From JAUXJB01 sp965226855 (GTDB lineage Bacteria; Myxococcota_A; UBA9160; SZUA-336): 64,000 nt of DNA. Of the stretch, positions 38,535 through 47,983 are shown in pieces. Each line of letters begins with the position of its first letter. The first letter of the stretch is position 1. The notes below the pieces were generated by a model. The model had not been told where the DNA came from. It worked only from the letters and a program-made list of their open reading frames with translations, and did not search any database. The translations under genes and the position numbers were made by a program. Location of the stretch: assembly GCA_965226855.1 (NCBI GenBank), contig CBDDEE010000031.1:1-64000 (forward strand), written 5' to 3'.

Positions 38535-39506
38535 ATGCTCCGGTCTATCAACACCCGCTTGTTCGGCTCGTGGCGCACACGTAGTGTGCTCTTCTATCGC
38601 GACTTCACGCACTACTCCGGTGGACACCGGAAGGTGGCCGACTACTTCTCCCATCTCCAGCAGACCCGCAAATACGCTCCCTCCATCGCTTTCTCCGGGC
38701 GTACGCGATGGGATGAAACCAATCCCTGGTTCCCCGAGTTTCAAGAGAAGCAGGTCGAGTTCGATTCCACCGCGTACGACTACCTCTTTCTGGCTGGCAT
38801 GGATTGGGAGGTATACCTGGCAGATGGCGTGGACCCTGCCATACCGGTCATCAACCTCATCCAGCATGTTCGGCACGCCGAGCCGTCGCAAGATGTATAT
38901 CGCTTCCTGGCTCAGAGAGCGGTTCGGATCTGCGTATCGCAGGAAGTGTCGGAGGCCATTGCCGCTACGGGGAACGTGAACGGGCCCGTATTCACCATTG
39001 CGAACGGGCATTCCATGCCTGATCTGCCTCCGACAGAAAAGAACTGGGACTTTCTCATTGTGGGGAACAAGCGGCCTGCCCTCGCTAGGTCGGTGCGCGA
39101 CCACTTGAGAGGCCGCTATGAGAGGATCTGCCTGCTGGATCGCTTTGTACCGGCGCCGGAGCTGTACGCGAGGATGGCAGCATCGCGGATCGCGGTCCTT
39201 TTGCCCAATGAGACGGAGGGATTCTATCTCCCGGCGCTGGAGGCGATGCGTTACTGTGACCTGACGCTGGTGCCCGACTGTGTCGGGAATCGCGGCTTCT
39301 GCCTGCCAGACGTGAACTGCCTGATGCCCAGCTTCTCAGAGGAGAACATCTCTGAGAACTGTGATCGAGCGTACCGCATGCTGCAGAGCCAGGAGCGATT
39401 GGTGTCATTCCGACGCGCAGCCGCCAGCACCTTGGCGAAACACTCCCCCGAGCGCGAGCGGAGGAAGTTCCTGAGAGTCATGGATCGGCTCGATCAGCTG
39501 TGGTGA
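38535..39506 (+). CDS. Glycosyltransferase-like protein (GT-B C-terminal fold)
   Basis: A 323-residue protein starting at MLRSINTRLF with GGAGG directly upstream. It reads FYRDFTHYSGGHRKVADYF, VINLIQHVRHAEPSQDVYRF, and later LLPNETEGFYLPALEAMRYCDLTLVPD, which looks like the E-x7-E donor-site region of GT4-type enzymes. The N-terminal part is shorter than in ordinary GT4. It overlaps the next sulfotransferase gene by TGATG, so all three downstream genes form an operon that would build and sulfate a glycan or glycolipid. Confidence 0.65.
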   Translation: MLRSINTRLFGSWRTRSVLFYRDFTHYSGGHRKVADYFSHLQQTRKYAPSIAFSGRTRWDETNPWFPEFQEKQVEFDSTAYDYLFLAGMDWEVYLADGVDPAIPVINLIQHVRHAEPSQDVYRFLAQRAVRICVSQEVSEAIAATGNVNGPVFTIANGHSMPDLPPTEKNWDFLIVGNKRPALARSVRDHLRGRYERICLLDRFVPAPELYARMAASRIAVLLPNETEGFYLPALEAMRYCDLTLVPDCVGNRGFCLPDVNCLMPSFSEENISENCDRAYRMLQSQERLVSFRRAAASTLAKHSPERERRKFLRVMDRLDQLW

Positions 39507-40360
39507 TGCCGGCGAACTACAGAACGCTTCTGCTGACCGGCCTGCCGAGAGCGGGCACTACCCTGTGCTGCCACATCCTCAGCGGCTGTAAGAATGTGCT
39601 GGCACTGCACGAACCGCTCTCTCCCTCCGACTTCTCGTCCGACCAGACGCCCGAGATGGCTCTCGAGATCATCGGCGGCTTCGTGGCGCGCACACGTGCT
39701 CGCGTGCGGAACTCCGGGGTGGCCCTGTCGCGCCACAGGGATGGCTTGGTCCCAGACGATCCGGTTTCCCTGGAGACCGCCGACTCAGGATTGCGAACCC
39801 TCGACGTCACTCAGGGACTGATCGATATTGGCGATCGAAACCTGAGGCCGGGGTTCGATCTGGTAGTCAAGCACAACGCGCTGTTCACCGCCCTGTTGCC
39901 CGACCTGCTTTCAGCTTTTCCGGTGTACGGCATCGTCCGCAACCCCTTGGCGGTGCTGGCAAGCTGGAACACTGTGGACTTGCCAGTGAACCAGGGGCGC
40001 ATCCCCGCGGGAGAAAAGTTCGCCCCCGCGCTGAAACATCAGTTGGACCGAACTTCAGATCGTGTCGCTCGTCAGCTCTTGATCCTGGAGTGGTTCTGTC
40101 AGCAGTACGCCGAGACGCTCAACCCGGACTCCATCCTCCGCTACGAGGACTTCGTGGCTAACCCTGATGTCGTCCCCAAAACAATGGGAATTCGAGCTTC
40201 TTGCAGCTCACCGGCAGGGCAACGGAAGAGCCGAAATGGCGCGTACGATCCCGAGCTACTCCGGATGCTCCATCACCGCCTCGAGGGTTTCGGGGACGCC
40301 GTGTGGCGTTTCTACTCACGGGAGGATGTCGCAGCCCTGTACGAGAGCTCGCAGCGCTGA
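39506..40360 (+). CDS. Sulfotransferase-family protein 1
   Basis: A 284-residue P-loop sulfotransferase that would use PAPS. The 5'-phosphosulfate loop TGLPRAGTTLCCHILSG is at residues 11-27, and the 3'-phosphate motif VYGIVRNPLAVLASW is in the middle. Near 40185 the sequence ECF-like order is disturbed (TMGIRASCSSPAGQRKSRNG), possibly from two compensating indels, but the frame is open to 40360. ATG overlaps the upstream stop (TGATG). The acceptor is unknown. Confidence 0.75.
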   Translation: MPANYRTLLLTGLPRAGTTLCCHILSGCKNVLALHEPLSPSDFSSDQTPEMALEIIGGFVARTRARVRNSGVALSRHRDGLVPDDPVSLETADSGLRTLDVTQGLIDIGDRNLRPGFDLVVKHNALFTALLPDLLSAFPVYGIVRNPLAVLASWNTVDLPVNQGRIPAGEKFAPALKHQLDRTSDRVARQLLILEWFCQQYAETLNPDSILRYEDFVANPDVVPKTMGIRASCSSPAGQRKSRNGAYDPELLRMLHHRLEGFGDAVWRFYSREDVAALYESSQR

Positions 40361-40367
40361 TACCCGC

Positions 40368-41150
40368 ATGACAACCCTCAAGTGCCTCGATTTCATGATC
40401 ATCGGTGCCCAGAAGGCGGGGACCACGGCTCTTGCCAGCTTCCTCTCCGAGCACCCGGATCTCCAGATGTCCGATCCCAAGGAGGTCCACCTCTTCAACT
40501 CCCCGGAGTATTCCCCTCTGTGGTCGGTGGACGAGATCAACGCGCGCTACAAGCCCTCCTTTCCGGCTGGCTCGGAATCGCGCCTGTGGGGAGAGGCGAC
40601 GCCCATCTACCTCTACTGGCCCGAAATCGCCCCAGAGCTACATCGCTACAACCCCGACCTCAAGCTGATCGCGATCCTCAGAGACCCCGTCGACAGGGCG
40701 ATCTCTCACTACATGATGGAGAAAGGGCGGGGGAAGGAGAGGTTGCCGATGGGACTGGCCTTCCTGCTGGAACGGCTGAGACGGAGACTCGGCAATCCCA
40801 GAAACCCGGGCGGTGCTCGCACGGTCTACTCCTACTTGGATCGCGGCCACTACGAGAAGCAGCTACGTAATCTGCGCAGGCATTTCTCCGATCAGCAGAT
40901 ATTGGTCCTGGACAACAGCGATCTGTCCGAGCACCACGCCGCGACGGTCTCGAGAGTGTTGCGCTTTCTCGGTGTCTCACCGGCTGCGATCGCCGAGCCA
41001 AGGCAGATCTTCAGCGGGGAGTACGAGAGGAACGCCGGCTCGAAGTACAAGCCCCTGCTGCGCTACTGCTTCCGCGGCTCCAACTCGAGACTGAGGCAGC
41101 TGCTGACCGAGATGGGTGCCACGCCTTCCTGGCGCTGGTTGGGTCGTTAG
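40368..41150 (+). CDS. Sulfotransferase-family protein 2
   Basis: A 260-residue PAPS-dependent sulfotransferase. It starts FMIIGAQKAGTTALASFLSE (5'-PSB loop with the catalytic Lys) and has LKLIAILRDPVDRAISHYMM (3'-phosphate motif with Arg and Ser), then SYLDRGHYEKQLRNLRRHF, typical of heparan-sulfate-type bacterial homologues. It lies 7 bases after sulfotransferase 1. Two adjacent, dissimilar sulfotransferases suggest a doubly sulfated glycan. It is followed by a strong hairpin. Confidence 0.85.
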   Translation: MTTLKCLDFMIIGAQKAGTTALASFLSEHPDLQMSDPKEVHLFNSPEYSPLWSVDEINARYKPSFPAGSESRLWGEATPIYLYWPEIAPELHRYNPDLKLIAILRDPVDRAISHYMMEKGRGKERLPMGLAFLLERLRRRLGNPRNPGGARTVYSYLDRGHYEKQLRNLRRHFSDQQILVLDNSDLSEHHAATVSRVLRFLGVSPAAIAEPRQIFSGEYERNAGSKYKPLLRYCFRGSNSRLRQLLTEMGATPSWRWLGR

Positions 41151-41167
41151 AAGGCCCTGGAAACGAA

Positions 41168-41198
41168 GCGAGCCCGGTACTCAATGCACCGGGCTCGC
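41168..41198. terminator. Bidirectional hairpin between convergent genes
   Basis: GCGAGCCCGGT and ACCGGGCTCGC form a perfect 11-bp stem with a 9-base loop between the sulfotransferase stop and the stop of the minus-strand secreted-protein gene. No long U-run follows on the plus strand; on the minus strand the stem is followed by TTCGTTT, so termination is better supported in that direction. Confidence 0.6.
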
Positions 41199-41250
41199 CT
41201 TCATCGGAGGCCCACACAGGCGTTACTCCTGTGTGCCGTCTTTATGGTTC

Positions 41251-41978
41251 CTAGTTGAACGTCAAGAAGACCGTATCGGTCCCCGAGTCGCTCAAGTTCA
41301 CTGTCTGCGTTGTCGCATCCAGGAACGCCTTGTTGGCCTCGATGGTCAGGGTCGCTGAACAACGAGTGCCGCCAGTCAGGGTGACGAGGTCGACCGCTCT
41401 CAGCGCGAGCACCTCGCCGGCGGCAATAGTCCCCGTCGAAGCAGCACCGGCGACTGCAGTCACACCTGCTTCGGTGAGGAACGTCATCGTATAGGAGGCC
41501 GCTATAGTGGACCGGTTGGTGATGATGAGACGCTGGTTGTACTCCGAGAAGGTCGTCAGTATTGCAATGCTAGCCGTCGAACCCTCGCGAGTCAGGCCAG
41601 ACAGGTTACCAGTGGCATCGGCAAGCGTACCGTGCGTACCCACCATCGCCAGCGACTTCCAGGAGTTTGCACTTGCCGGGGGTAGTATCGCGACAGCGGC
41701 TAATCTGGGTAACATCAATTTCAGTGTGATTGATCCCGACAGCACTGCTAGTCCGCCTGACGCAGCATTCGAGTCGAGGCCGCAGGCGGTCTGATCGGGG
41801 CGGGGGCCCCACCGATCAGCGATCTCGTTGGCGCTGCCTCGAGCTTCACAATAAGCGGCTCGTTCGATACCGCTTCTGAAGTTCGATTTGGGACGGCGCC
41901 TGCCAGTTGCGCTACAACGGTTGATCCCGCCGGCGGCACAATAGCAACAGCCGCCGCCAAGACTTTTCTGTAGAACAT
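41251..41978 (-). pseudogene. Secreted protein of unknown function, frameshifted
   Basis: The ATG at 41978 has GGGGGAGAG 4 bases upstream and begins a clear signal peptide (MFYRKVLAAAVAIVPPAGS). This frame leaves coding-like sequence near 41800, in the G/C run CGGGGCGGGGGCCCC. A second frame then reads SGSITLKLMLPRLAAVAILP, LTTFSEYNQRLIITNRST and ends in a beta-rich stretch (VNLSDSGTDTVFLTFN) at 41251. Restored length is about 242 residues. I do not recognise the family; the exported, beta-rich, cysteine-poor character suggests a surface or type II secretion substrate, and it borders the type II secretion operon. Confidence 0.55.
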
Positions 41979-42395
41979 GTAAGCTCTCCCCCATAGATGT
42001 ATTTGCAGCAGCGACGCGTGAGTGCCATGCACCAAGTGCCGCCAATTCGCGAGGAGTTTGACGGGGTGTGGCAACCATGTCAAGGAACTTCAAGCGGTGA
42101 TTGGAGCTTTCCGTCTCGAGCTGCCCTGCTGCGCGACCGCCTCGACAACCCGCGTTAAATCTGTGCGCATTGAGGCTGTCATATGCGCCCGGCCTCCAAT
42201 GAAAGGAGACCTCGTTCTCTCAAATACTGAACCGAAGTAGATGTGGGACAGACGTACCGGCGGCGCCTCAGCGGTAAGGCCCCCCACACGCTCTTGCTGT
42301 GTAAAGCACTGTGGAAAATAACATGGGGAAATCCGGAAAAATTCTCTGTTTCCAGTAAGTTAGGAGATCGACTCCTGAGGTTGTGCCGGGCGGCG
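41979..42395. other. Region without a recognisable gene, upstream of the secreted protein
   Basis: No frame looks like a real gene. The AT-rich part at 42300-42365 (AAAATAACATGGGGAAATCCGGAAAAATTC) lies just beyond the gspD stop. It probably holds the end of the secretion operon transcript and the promoter of the minus-strand secreted-protein gene, but I see no clear -10/-35 pair. Confidence 0.3.
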
Positions 42396-44447
42396 CTAGT
42401 CGACTGACTCTGTCAATAACCTGAGTCGATCGACCAGCTCCTTGGTGAGGGTCTCGCCCTCATCTGGCCCGGTGATCACATAGGGGATAATCATCACCAA
42501 GAGTTCGGTCCTGCTCGAAGATTCTGTCTCGTTGGAGAACAGCCTGCCTACCCAGGGAATCCGGGACAGTACGGGCACGCCTACAGAGCCTCGGGTTTCG
42601 GTTCTCGAGATCAGACCACCTAGTACGAGTGAACCCCCATCGCGGAGCGTCGCTACCGTGCTGATCTGACGGTTGAAGATGCTGGGGTTCTCTTGCGTAG
42701 TTGCCGTAGGCAGGGCTTCGCTGAGCGTTTGACTGACCTCGATATCTACGAATCCCGAGGCGTGAACCACCGGCTTGATCGTGAGGCTGACGCCGGTCTT
42801 TCGGTACACTATATCCTGAATGACCGGGGTAGCAGGGCTTTCCGTCGATTGCTGTCTTCCAATAACTACCGGGATCTCGGTTCCTACCTCGATTCTGGCC
42901 TCCTGCCCGCTCTTTACGAGCAGGCGCGGACGCGAGCGGATTTCCGCGAGGTTGTTCTCATAGAACAGGTTCAGGATTGCTCGCGTCTCGCCGGCGCTGT
43001 CCAGCACCGCACTGAAACCGCTGCCGCCTACTCCCAGACCACCGAGTGTGCCGAAGACGGACTCGTAGCTCCTACCGAAGATGGTGACCGCACCTCTGCT
43101 CAAGAACTCGAACCCCGTCGTCTCGCTGTCGCTGAGTGTCACCTCGACCAGCAACACCTCTATCAACACAGAAGGAGCAGCTTCGTCCATGTCTTTGATC
43201 ACGGGCAGAAGCTCCAACCACTCCGGGCCACTCCCCTGGAAGACGATGGCATTGCGGTTTACATCCACGACGAACCGGCCGGTCGGACTGTCCTCGTCTC
43301 CCGAACCGGCCTCCAGGTCCACGAGCATGTCGACGATGTTCTGAGCCTGGGTATTGTTGGCCCGGTACGAGAAGATCCCCCGACTCACTCCCAGTTGCTC
43401 TTTGCGGTCGATGGTTGCCACCCAGTCCTGAACGTGATCGATCATCTGCTGAGTGGAGGCAAAGATCACCATCTTGTTGCTCCCTTCAAGCGGCAACAGA
43501 ATGACGCTGCCCAGGGGAGGTTTTAGCGAAGCGTCAATTCCTTCCGACTCCAGTACGTTCTCCAGATTCTTCGCCAGATCCTCGACCTGCACATAGGCCG
43601 GCTCTACCGCTACCGAGAACTTTCCCCGCATAAGTGGCTGATCGAGCGCTTTGATGATCGCGAGCGCTTGCTCCACCCCCCGTGGCTTTCCCTGCAAAAC
43701 GATCGCGTTGCGGACGATATCTTGCCTGATGATCAGATCCTGTCCCTGCAGCAGGGCGTCCAGCCACTGCTTGACGTTGTTACTCGAGACTACCTCCAGC
43801 GGAACGAACATGAAGATCGGACGCTGACGATCTGGTACTTCCGGCAACGTGCGCCCGCTGATCAGCAGCGGTGTTTGACCGCTCAGCCGTCGAGATTGAT
43901 CGGCGGTGAAGACCAGCAGCTCTCCCGCCAGGTCGATCGAGATGCCGTAAGCCTCGAGGGTAGTGCGAGCAACGCGGAACAGTTCAGTCGGTGTCACAGG
44001 TTCAGTGATCCGCAGCGTCACTAGGTCGGGCTGCTTGGTCAGTTCGGGGCTGAGGGTGAAGGACAGACCCAGCCTCTCGCCAAAGACCTCGTTGATAAAG
44101 ACAGGGATCGGCAGGTTGTTGAAGTTGGCGCTGATGGATTCGCCTTCCAGCCCGGCGCCCAGATCCTCTGTAAGAAGCTCCGTCACAAGATCATCTACCG
44201 ACACTCTGGGCGTCGGATGCGATCGGGTCTGCAGTTCGTCCGGGCCGATCTCGGGCTCCTGCTCCTGCCCCTCATGAACACGTGGCCGAACAGGCTCGAA
44301 GATCGGTGATCGAGGGGACTCCTCAACATCTACCGAGGTCTGTGATACGCACGCCTGCAGCAGGAGAAACAAGCATGTCACCAACGCGACACTGCGACTG
44401 TCGAGCAGCGGTTTTGGTGACATTGAATCAGAACTGCCACGGTTCAT
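42396..44447 (-). CDS. gspD: Type II secretion secretin GspD
   Basis: The outer-membrane channel of the type II system, 683 residues. A lipoprotein signal (VALVTCLFLLLQAC) anchors it, an extra N-terminal region of about 100 residues precedes the N domains, and the periplasmic N1-N3 repeats read VVSSNNVKQWLDALLQGQDL and SYRANNTQAQNIVDMLVDLE. The secretin barrel shows LVKSGQEARIEVGTEIPVV and GGLISRTETRGSVGVPVLSR with IPWVGRLF, diagnostic of the family. It is the last gene of the minus-strand operon, 172 bases after the gspC-like gene. It is intact. Confidence 0.95.
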   Translation of the reverse strand: MNRGSSDSMSPKPLLDSRSVALVTCLFLLLQACVSQTSVDVEESPRSPIFEPVRPRVHEGQEQEPEIGPDELQTRSHPTPRVSVDDLVTELLTEDLGAGLEGESISANFNNLPIPVFINEVFGERLGLSFTLSPELTKQPDLVTLRITEPVTPTELFRVARTTLEAYGISIDLAGELLVFTADQSRRLSGQTPLLISGRTLPEVPDRQRPIFMFVPLEVVSSNNVKQWLDALLQGQDLIIRQDIVRNAIVLQGKPRGVEQALAIIKALDQPLMRGKFSVAVEPAYVQVEDLAKNLENVLESEGIDASLKPPLGSVILLPLEGSNKMVIFASTQQMIDHVQDWVATIDRKEQLGVSRGIFSYRANNTQAQNIVDMLVDLEAGSGDEDSPTGRFVVDVNRNAIVFQGSGPEWLELLPVIKDMDEAAPSVLIEVLLVEVTLSDSETTGFEFLSRGAVTIFGRSYESVFGTLGGLGVGGSGFSAVLDSAGETRAILNLFYENNLAEIRSRPRLLVKSGQEARIEVGTEIPVVIGRQQSTESPATPVIQDIVYRKTGVSLTIKPVVHASGFVDIEVSQTLSEALPTATTQENPSIFNRQISTVATLRDGGSLVLGGLISRTETRGSVGVPVLSRIPWVGRLFSNETESSSRTELLVMIIPYVITGPDEGETLTKELVDRLRLLTESVD

Positions 44448-44619
44448 TTACGTTCAGTGTATTCGTTCAAAGCACGTGGCAGCGGAGCTCCCGCTTGCAG
44501 GCTTCAATGTGTGGGGTTGAGGGCCGCGCCTTCGCACTCCGTCCAGTACGGAGGCACTGATCTCACCAAAAGCTTACCATGGCCGAGGCCCCCGCGATCG
44601 CTCTTTCGTCACGCCAGAT

Positions 44620-45240
44620 CTACGGCCTACCTGCGTACATAAAGAGTCCCCATGTGTGAGCCTCTCCGGGTCCTCTCTCCAGCTCCGAACTGGCGGAATC
44701 AGGATCAGCGGCCACCGAGTCAATCGAGCCGGTCAAGGTGATGGAGTCGACCGTAATCTCGCTTGCCGATACGCGGTCAAAAAGTCTTTGCCCCACACTG
44801 ATCCGAATGACGTTCTCGGCATCCGGAACGGATGCCAGTCGCTCCGCTCCGATCGGCCCATCATCCAGGAACAGGAGGAGCGCCATTCGCACGCCAGACT
44901 GCTCTAACTCCTCCACGCCCACGAGAGAAAAACTCAGAGTCAGATCCGATTCCGCCGACCTCTCTGCATCACGAGCACTCGTAGCTGACGTCTCTGTGTA
45001 CTCGCCCCAGTGCTGGTATGCCTCCAGCACCGGTAACGCTCGAGCTATCGCGACGTCGCGCGGTAGTGGCATGGGAGATGCCGCGACAAGCTCCCCGCCA
45101 TGCTCCCCCGCGCTGTGCACATACCCGGTGAGAAATCCCACCAGCAAGCATGCTGACGCGATTGTCGCCACCACTCCGAGTAGCCGGCGCTGCGGTCCGC
45201 TCAGGCTCGTCATGCTTCCCAACATGCTCAGGTCCCTCAC
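44620..45240 (-). CDS. GspC-like inner-membrane protein of the type II system
   Basis: A 206-residue bitopic protein: short cytoplasmic N-terminus, one membrane helix (LLGVVATIASACLLVGFLTG), then a periplasmic part of about 160 residues with two predicted beta-rich segments. Position just before gspD and after the gspM-like gene fits GspC or GspN, which link the secretin to the inner-membrane platform; no PDZ domain is visible. The GTG start overlaps the upstream stop. The family call is by context more than by sequence. Confidence 0.5.
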   Translation of the reverse strand: MRDLSMLGSMTSLSGPQRRLLGVVATIASACLLVGFLTGYVHSAGEHGGELVAASPMPLPRDVAIARALPVLEAYQHWGEYTETSATSARDAERSAESDLTLSFSLVGVEELEQSGVRMALLLFLDDGPIGAERLASVPDAENVIRISVGQRLFDRVSASEITVDSITLTGSIDSVAADPDSASSELERGPGEAHTWGLFMYAGRP

Positions 45241-45833
45241 TCGTCGAGTTCCGCCGGATCATCAGACTCGGCTGCAGAGATGTCGAGCAGGGCCAGCAGC
45301 TGCATCGAGATCATGCCCGATCGCTGTGGTGAGTAGTCGAGCTGATCTACGGTCAAGCGAGGCCTGTGCTCGCTGAGCTCCACGAACAGGGAGACCGCAT
45401 CAGCTTTGTCCAGGCGGCCGTTCACCTCGACGGGAATGTACCACAGGGCCCCTCGCTCCAGCCATCTCGGTTCGGCGAATCGGATCCGCAGTCCGATGAG
45501 TCGGTCCCTCAGCAGGACGCTCAGCGAGGTCTGTAAGTCGGCGCGGCCGAGTTCTATGCTCATCGCCGACCATAGCAGAGGGCGCAATTCCTCCTGGCGC
45601 TCGTGCTCTCGCTGCAACAGCGCACCCCAGTCGCCAGCGGAGCTCAGGCGCGCCAGTCTCGCGAACTGCTCTTGCAGTTGGCGGTACTCATGCTCCCGAG
45701 CAGCAGACGAATCACCGACGACCAGTGCAAGATAGGCACACAGAACGGCCGGGATCACGGGCAGTAGGTACTGCACCAGCCTGCTACCTCGGTACGCGCG
45801 CTGAAGCTGTTCCCAGAGGTTGTCTTCAGCCAT
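45237..45833 (-). CDS. gspM: GspM-like platform protein
   Basis: A 198-residue bitopic protein with a short cytoplasmic N-terminus (MAEDNLWEQLQRAYRG), one membrane helix (LVQYLLPVIPAVLCAYLALVV), a coiled-coil stretch and a ferredoxin-like periplasmic domain ending VDQLDYSPQRSGMISMQLLAL. This is the GspM architecture. The ATG at 45833 overlaps the gspL stop; the open frame begins 36 bases earlier but that part is inside gspL. Identification is from architecture and position. Confidence 0.6.
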   Translation of the reverse strand: MAEDNLWEQLQRAYRGSRLVQYLLPVIPAVLCAYLALVVGDSSAAREHEYRQLQEQFARLARLSSAGDWGALLQREHERQEELRPLLWSAMSIELGRADLQTSLSVLLRDRLIGLRIRFAEPRWLERGALWYIPVEVNGRLDKADAVSLFVELSEHRPRLTVDQLDYSPQRSGMISMQLLALLDISAAESDDPAELDE

Positions 45834-46983
45834 CTTGCTCGGCTCTCTCCTGCTCGAACAGCAGCTCACCCCGCGGTGCCTCTACCAGGGTGGCCTCCAC
45901 CACGATGGCATCTGGCCGCTCCGACGGCTCCACTCGAACGTCGGAAAAGAGCGGACTCCGCTCTAGCGCCTCGAGCAAGCGTCGCCGTGATCCAGCGGTC
46001 ACTTCGATGGTTGCTGCCAGCCTGGAGCGTTCTCGGTGCCACTCCAGGACGTTCTCGTATTGCTCACCGACGAGAAATTCAAACTCTGCCATCACGGCGA
46101 TCGGGCTCGGGACGTTGAGTACCTCCAGCCGACCCTCGTTGTCCGCCTGCAGCTGAACGTACAGAGCTCTTGCCAGGAGCTCCGGCTCGGCCTGCTGCAT
46201 CCTGCTCTCCAAGCTTTCCTGTACAGCGGACAGGGCCGCCCCCCAACCCAGCCAGTTGCCGGAGACAAGGAGCAACCCCCAGAGGCAGAGACTCGCCACG
46301 ATCAGAGCGATGCTCTCGGGCCTGGCGATCGACTTCTTCTCCCACCAGAGCGGTATGTGACGCGGGTAGTGCAAGTAGTTCGGCTCGATACGCTGCCATC
46401 GCGCCCGTGGGTCCGACCCCGACACATTTGCGGAGCGCTCAAACAGGACCCGGGCCGCCACGACCGACTCCGGGCTCGTCGTGCACACGCTCTGCAGGCA
46501 CCCTTCGGCCCACTTCTCCAGGAGCACCAGCTTGCTCGATACGTGTCGTTCGTATAGACCGTCCGGTTCCTCCGAAAGCAGGAGATGTTCGGGTATCACC
46601 AGGAGGTCGGCGCTCCTGAACTCCCCCTGAACTTCGAAGCGTAGCGCCTCGTCCCGCTGCCTCGCGTGATCCCAAAGCCAGATCTGCGCTACGTCCCCGA
46701 CGACTTCACAGTGCGAGGCGGTCTCCCTGAAGGGTGAGCGCGTGCGTATCTGCTGCGACACGTAATCTTCCCGGTGCTCGTCGGGAATCTTCACCAGTAG
46801 CAGAGAGGTGAACAGGCACAGCTCGCCTCCCACCAGCCAGACCGGCTGCCAGGCAATTGTGGACAAGCGCTCGACACCCCCTGCGCCCTGTCGAAAGACA
46901 GGTCGTTCAGAAGAGCCGAACTGCAGATTCCTTGCAATCGACGCGAGGCGCTCCAAGTGCAGCTCCGTTTCGCGACCCAACAC
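45826..46983 (-). CDS. gspL: GspL-like platform protein
   Basis: A 385-residue protein with a cytoplasmic domain of about 230 residues, one membrane helix (ESIALIVASLCLWGLLLVSG) and a periplasmic ferredoxin-like domain (LAATIEVTAGSRRRLLEALE). This matches GspL, which recruits GspE to the membrane. It starts with GTG, 77 bases inside the gspK gene. The cytoplasmic domain is divergent, so the call leans on topology and gene order. Confidence 0.6.
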   Translation of the reverse strand: MLGRETELHLERLASIARNLQFGSSERPVFRQGAGGVERLSTIAWQPVWLVGGELCLFTSLLLVKIPDEHREDYVSQQIRTRSPFRETASHCEVVGDVAQIWLWDHARQRDEALRFEVQGEFRSADLLVIPEHLLLSEEPDGLYERHVSSKLVLLEKWAEGCLQSVCTTSPESVVAARVLFERSANVSGSDPRARWQRIEPNYLHYPRHIPLWWEKKSIARPESIALIVASLCLWGLLLVSGNWLGWGAALSAVQESLESRMQQAEPELLARALYVQLQADNEGRLEVLNVPSPIAVMAEFEFLVGEQYENVLEWHRERSRLAATIEVTAGSRRRLLEALERSPLFSDVRVEPSERPDAIVVEATLVEAPRGELLFEQERAEQDG

Positions 46984-47980
46984 GCGCGCCAGTCCCGGCC
47001 GCCGCCAGGAGTGGTGTGGACTCGTATTCGTACTTTTTTTGCAGGGGTCCGAGCAGACCAGAGGGAGTCAACTCCAGGCCGACCACGCGCAACCGGCGGC
47101 TTTCACGCGAGCGGATGTACAGCTGGACTCGATCCGAGGCCAAGAACCGGAATTTCTCAGCTGGCCAACTCAGTCGGAGCCCTACCCGATCGTCCAGATC
47201 ATCGACGGAACGGAAGGGCTTTTGACGCCTCTGACGGACTACGAGCTCCAGCTTGTTCTTGTCCGCACCAGGGAGACGCAGCACCAGTGATGGCGGAAGC
47301 GTATTGGGATTGATCACCGACGAGCGGCCGATCGATAGCCATCGCCACCACAGAAAGTCGGGATTCTGCTTCAGCCACTCCGACCAGCCCAGCACTCGAA
47401 ACACCTCACCTGGGCTGCGAAGGAAGTAGTTCGATGGTAATGGCAGGGATGTGCTCCGATAGTCCGCGCGCTCGGCACCGTTCAGACTGGCCCGGTCGTT
47501 CTCGTCGACGTAATCCAGCAGGTTGTCGATGAGTTTGTCTATAGCTTGTCGTCTCGACGACATCGAGCTCAGCAGCCAGCGCAGATCAGACGCAGAAGTC
47601 GAGCCAAGACCGACCAGCCCAGCCTGATCTTGGATTGCAAAGCAGCTCGACCCAACTCCCGCATATAGCGTGCCGTCAAGCCACAACTCGCCACCGATTG
47701 GCTCGGTCCGATAGTGTCCTTCGTCGGTTCGATAGTCAGACGGCGCTTCGCGCCTGGTGGTCAAGCCCGCCCGGGTGTAACGCTGGGTCGTCAGGAGGTA
47801 CGTGACCGTCTGCTGCGTCGCGTACTCATCCAGCCGACGCCGCAGGTTGTCCTCCAGCAGCGTGGCCTGCTCTATCTTCCGTTCCACGAAGCCGTCGAAG
47901 CCTGCAGCAATCAGCAGCACGATCACCAGTACCCAGAGGCTGGAAACCATGACGAAGCCGGACTCGCCACCGACTCTCAT
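46907..47980 (-). CDS. gspK: Type II secretion minor pseudopilin GspK
   Basis: A 357-residue large minor pseudopilin that caps the pseudopilus tip. The N-terminus GESGFVMVSSLWVLVIVLLIAAGFDGF is a prepilin-like signal with a hydrophobic helix but lacks the usual Glu5. The helical GspK domain shows DLRWLLSSMSSRRQAIDKLI, LLDYVDENDRASLNGAE and, in the SAM-like part, VINPNTLPPSLVLRLPGADK. The last 35 residues after an A7 run (coding LQKKYEYE) look less native and overlap gspL. The order K before L is normal. Confidence 0.85.
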   Translation of the reverse strand: MRVGGESGFVMVSSLWVLVIVLLIAAGFDGFVERKIEQATLLEDNLRRRLDEYATQQTVTYLLTTQRYTRAGLTTRREAPSDYRTDEGHYRTEPIGGELWLDGTLYAGVGSSCFAIQDQAGLVGLGSTSASDLRWLLSSMSSRRQAIDKLIDNLLDYVDENDRASLNGAERADYRSTSLPLPSNYFLRSPGEVFRVLGWSEWLKQNPDFLWWRWLSIGRSSVINPNTLPPSLVLRLPGADKNKLELVVRQRRQKPFRSVDDLDDRVGLRLSWPAEKFRFLASDRVQLYIRSRESRRLRVVGLELTPSGLLGPLQKKYEYESTPLLAAAGTGARVGSRNGAALGAPRVDCKESAVRLF

Positions 47981-47983
47981 GAC

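Noticed and set aside
42693..43526. 277-residue plus-strand frame opposite gspD
   Set aside because: Antisense to well-conserved secretin sequence; no ribosome site or domain.
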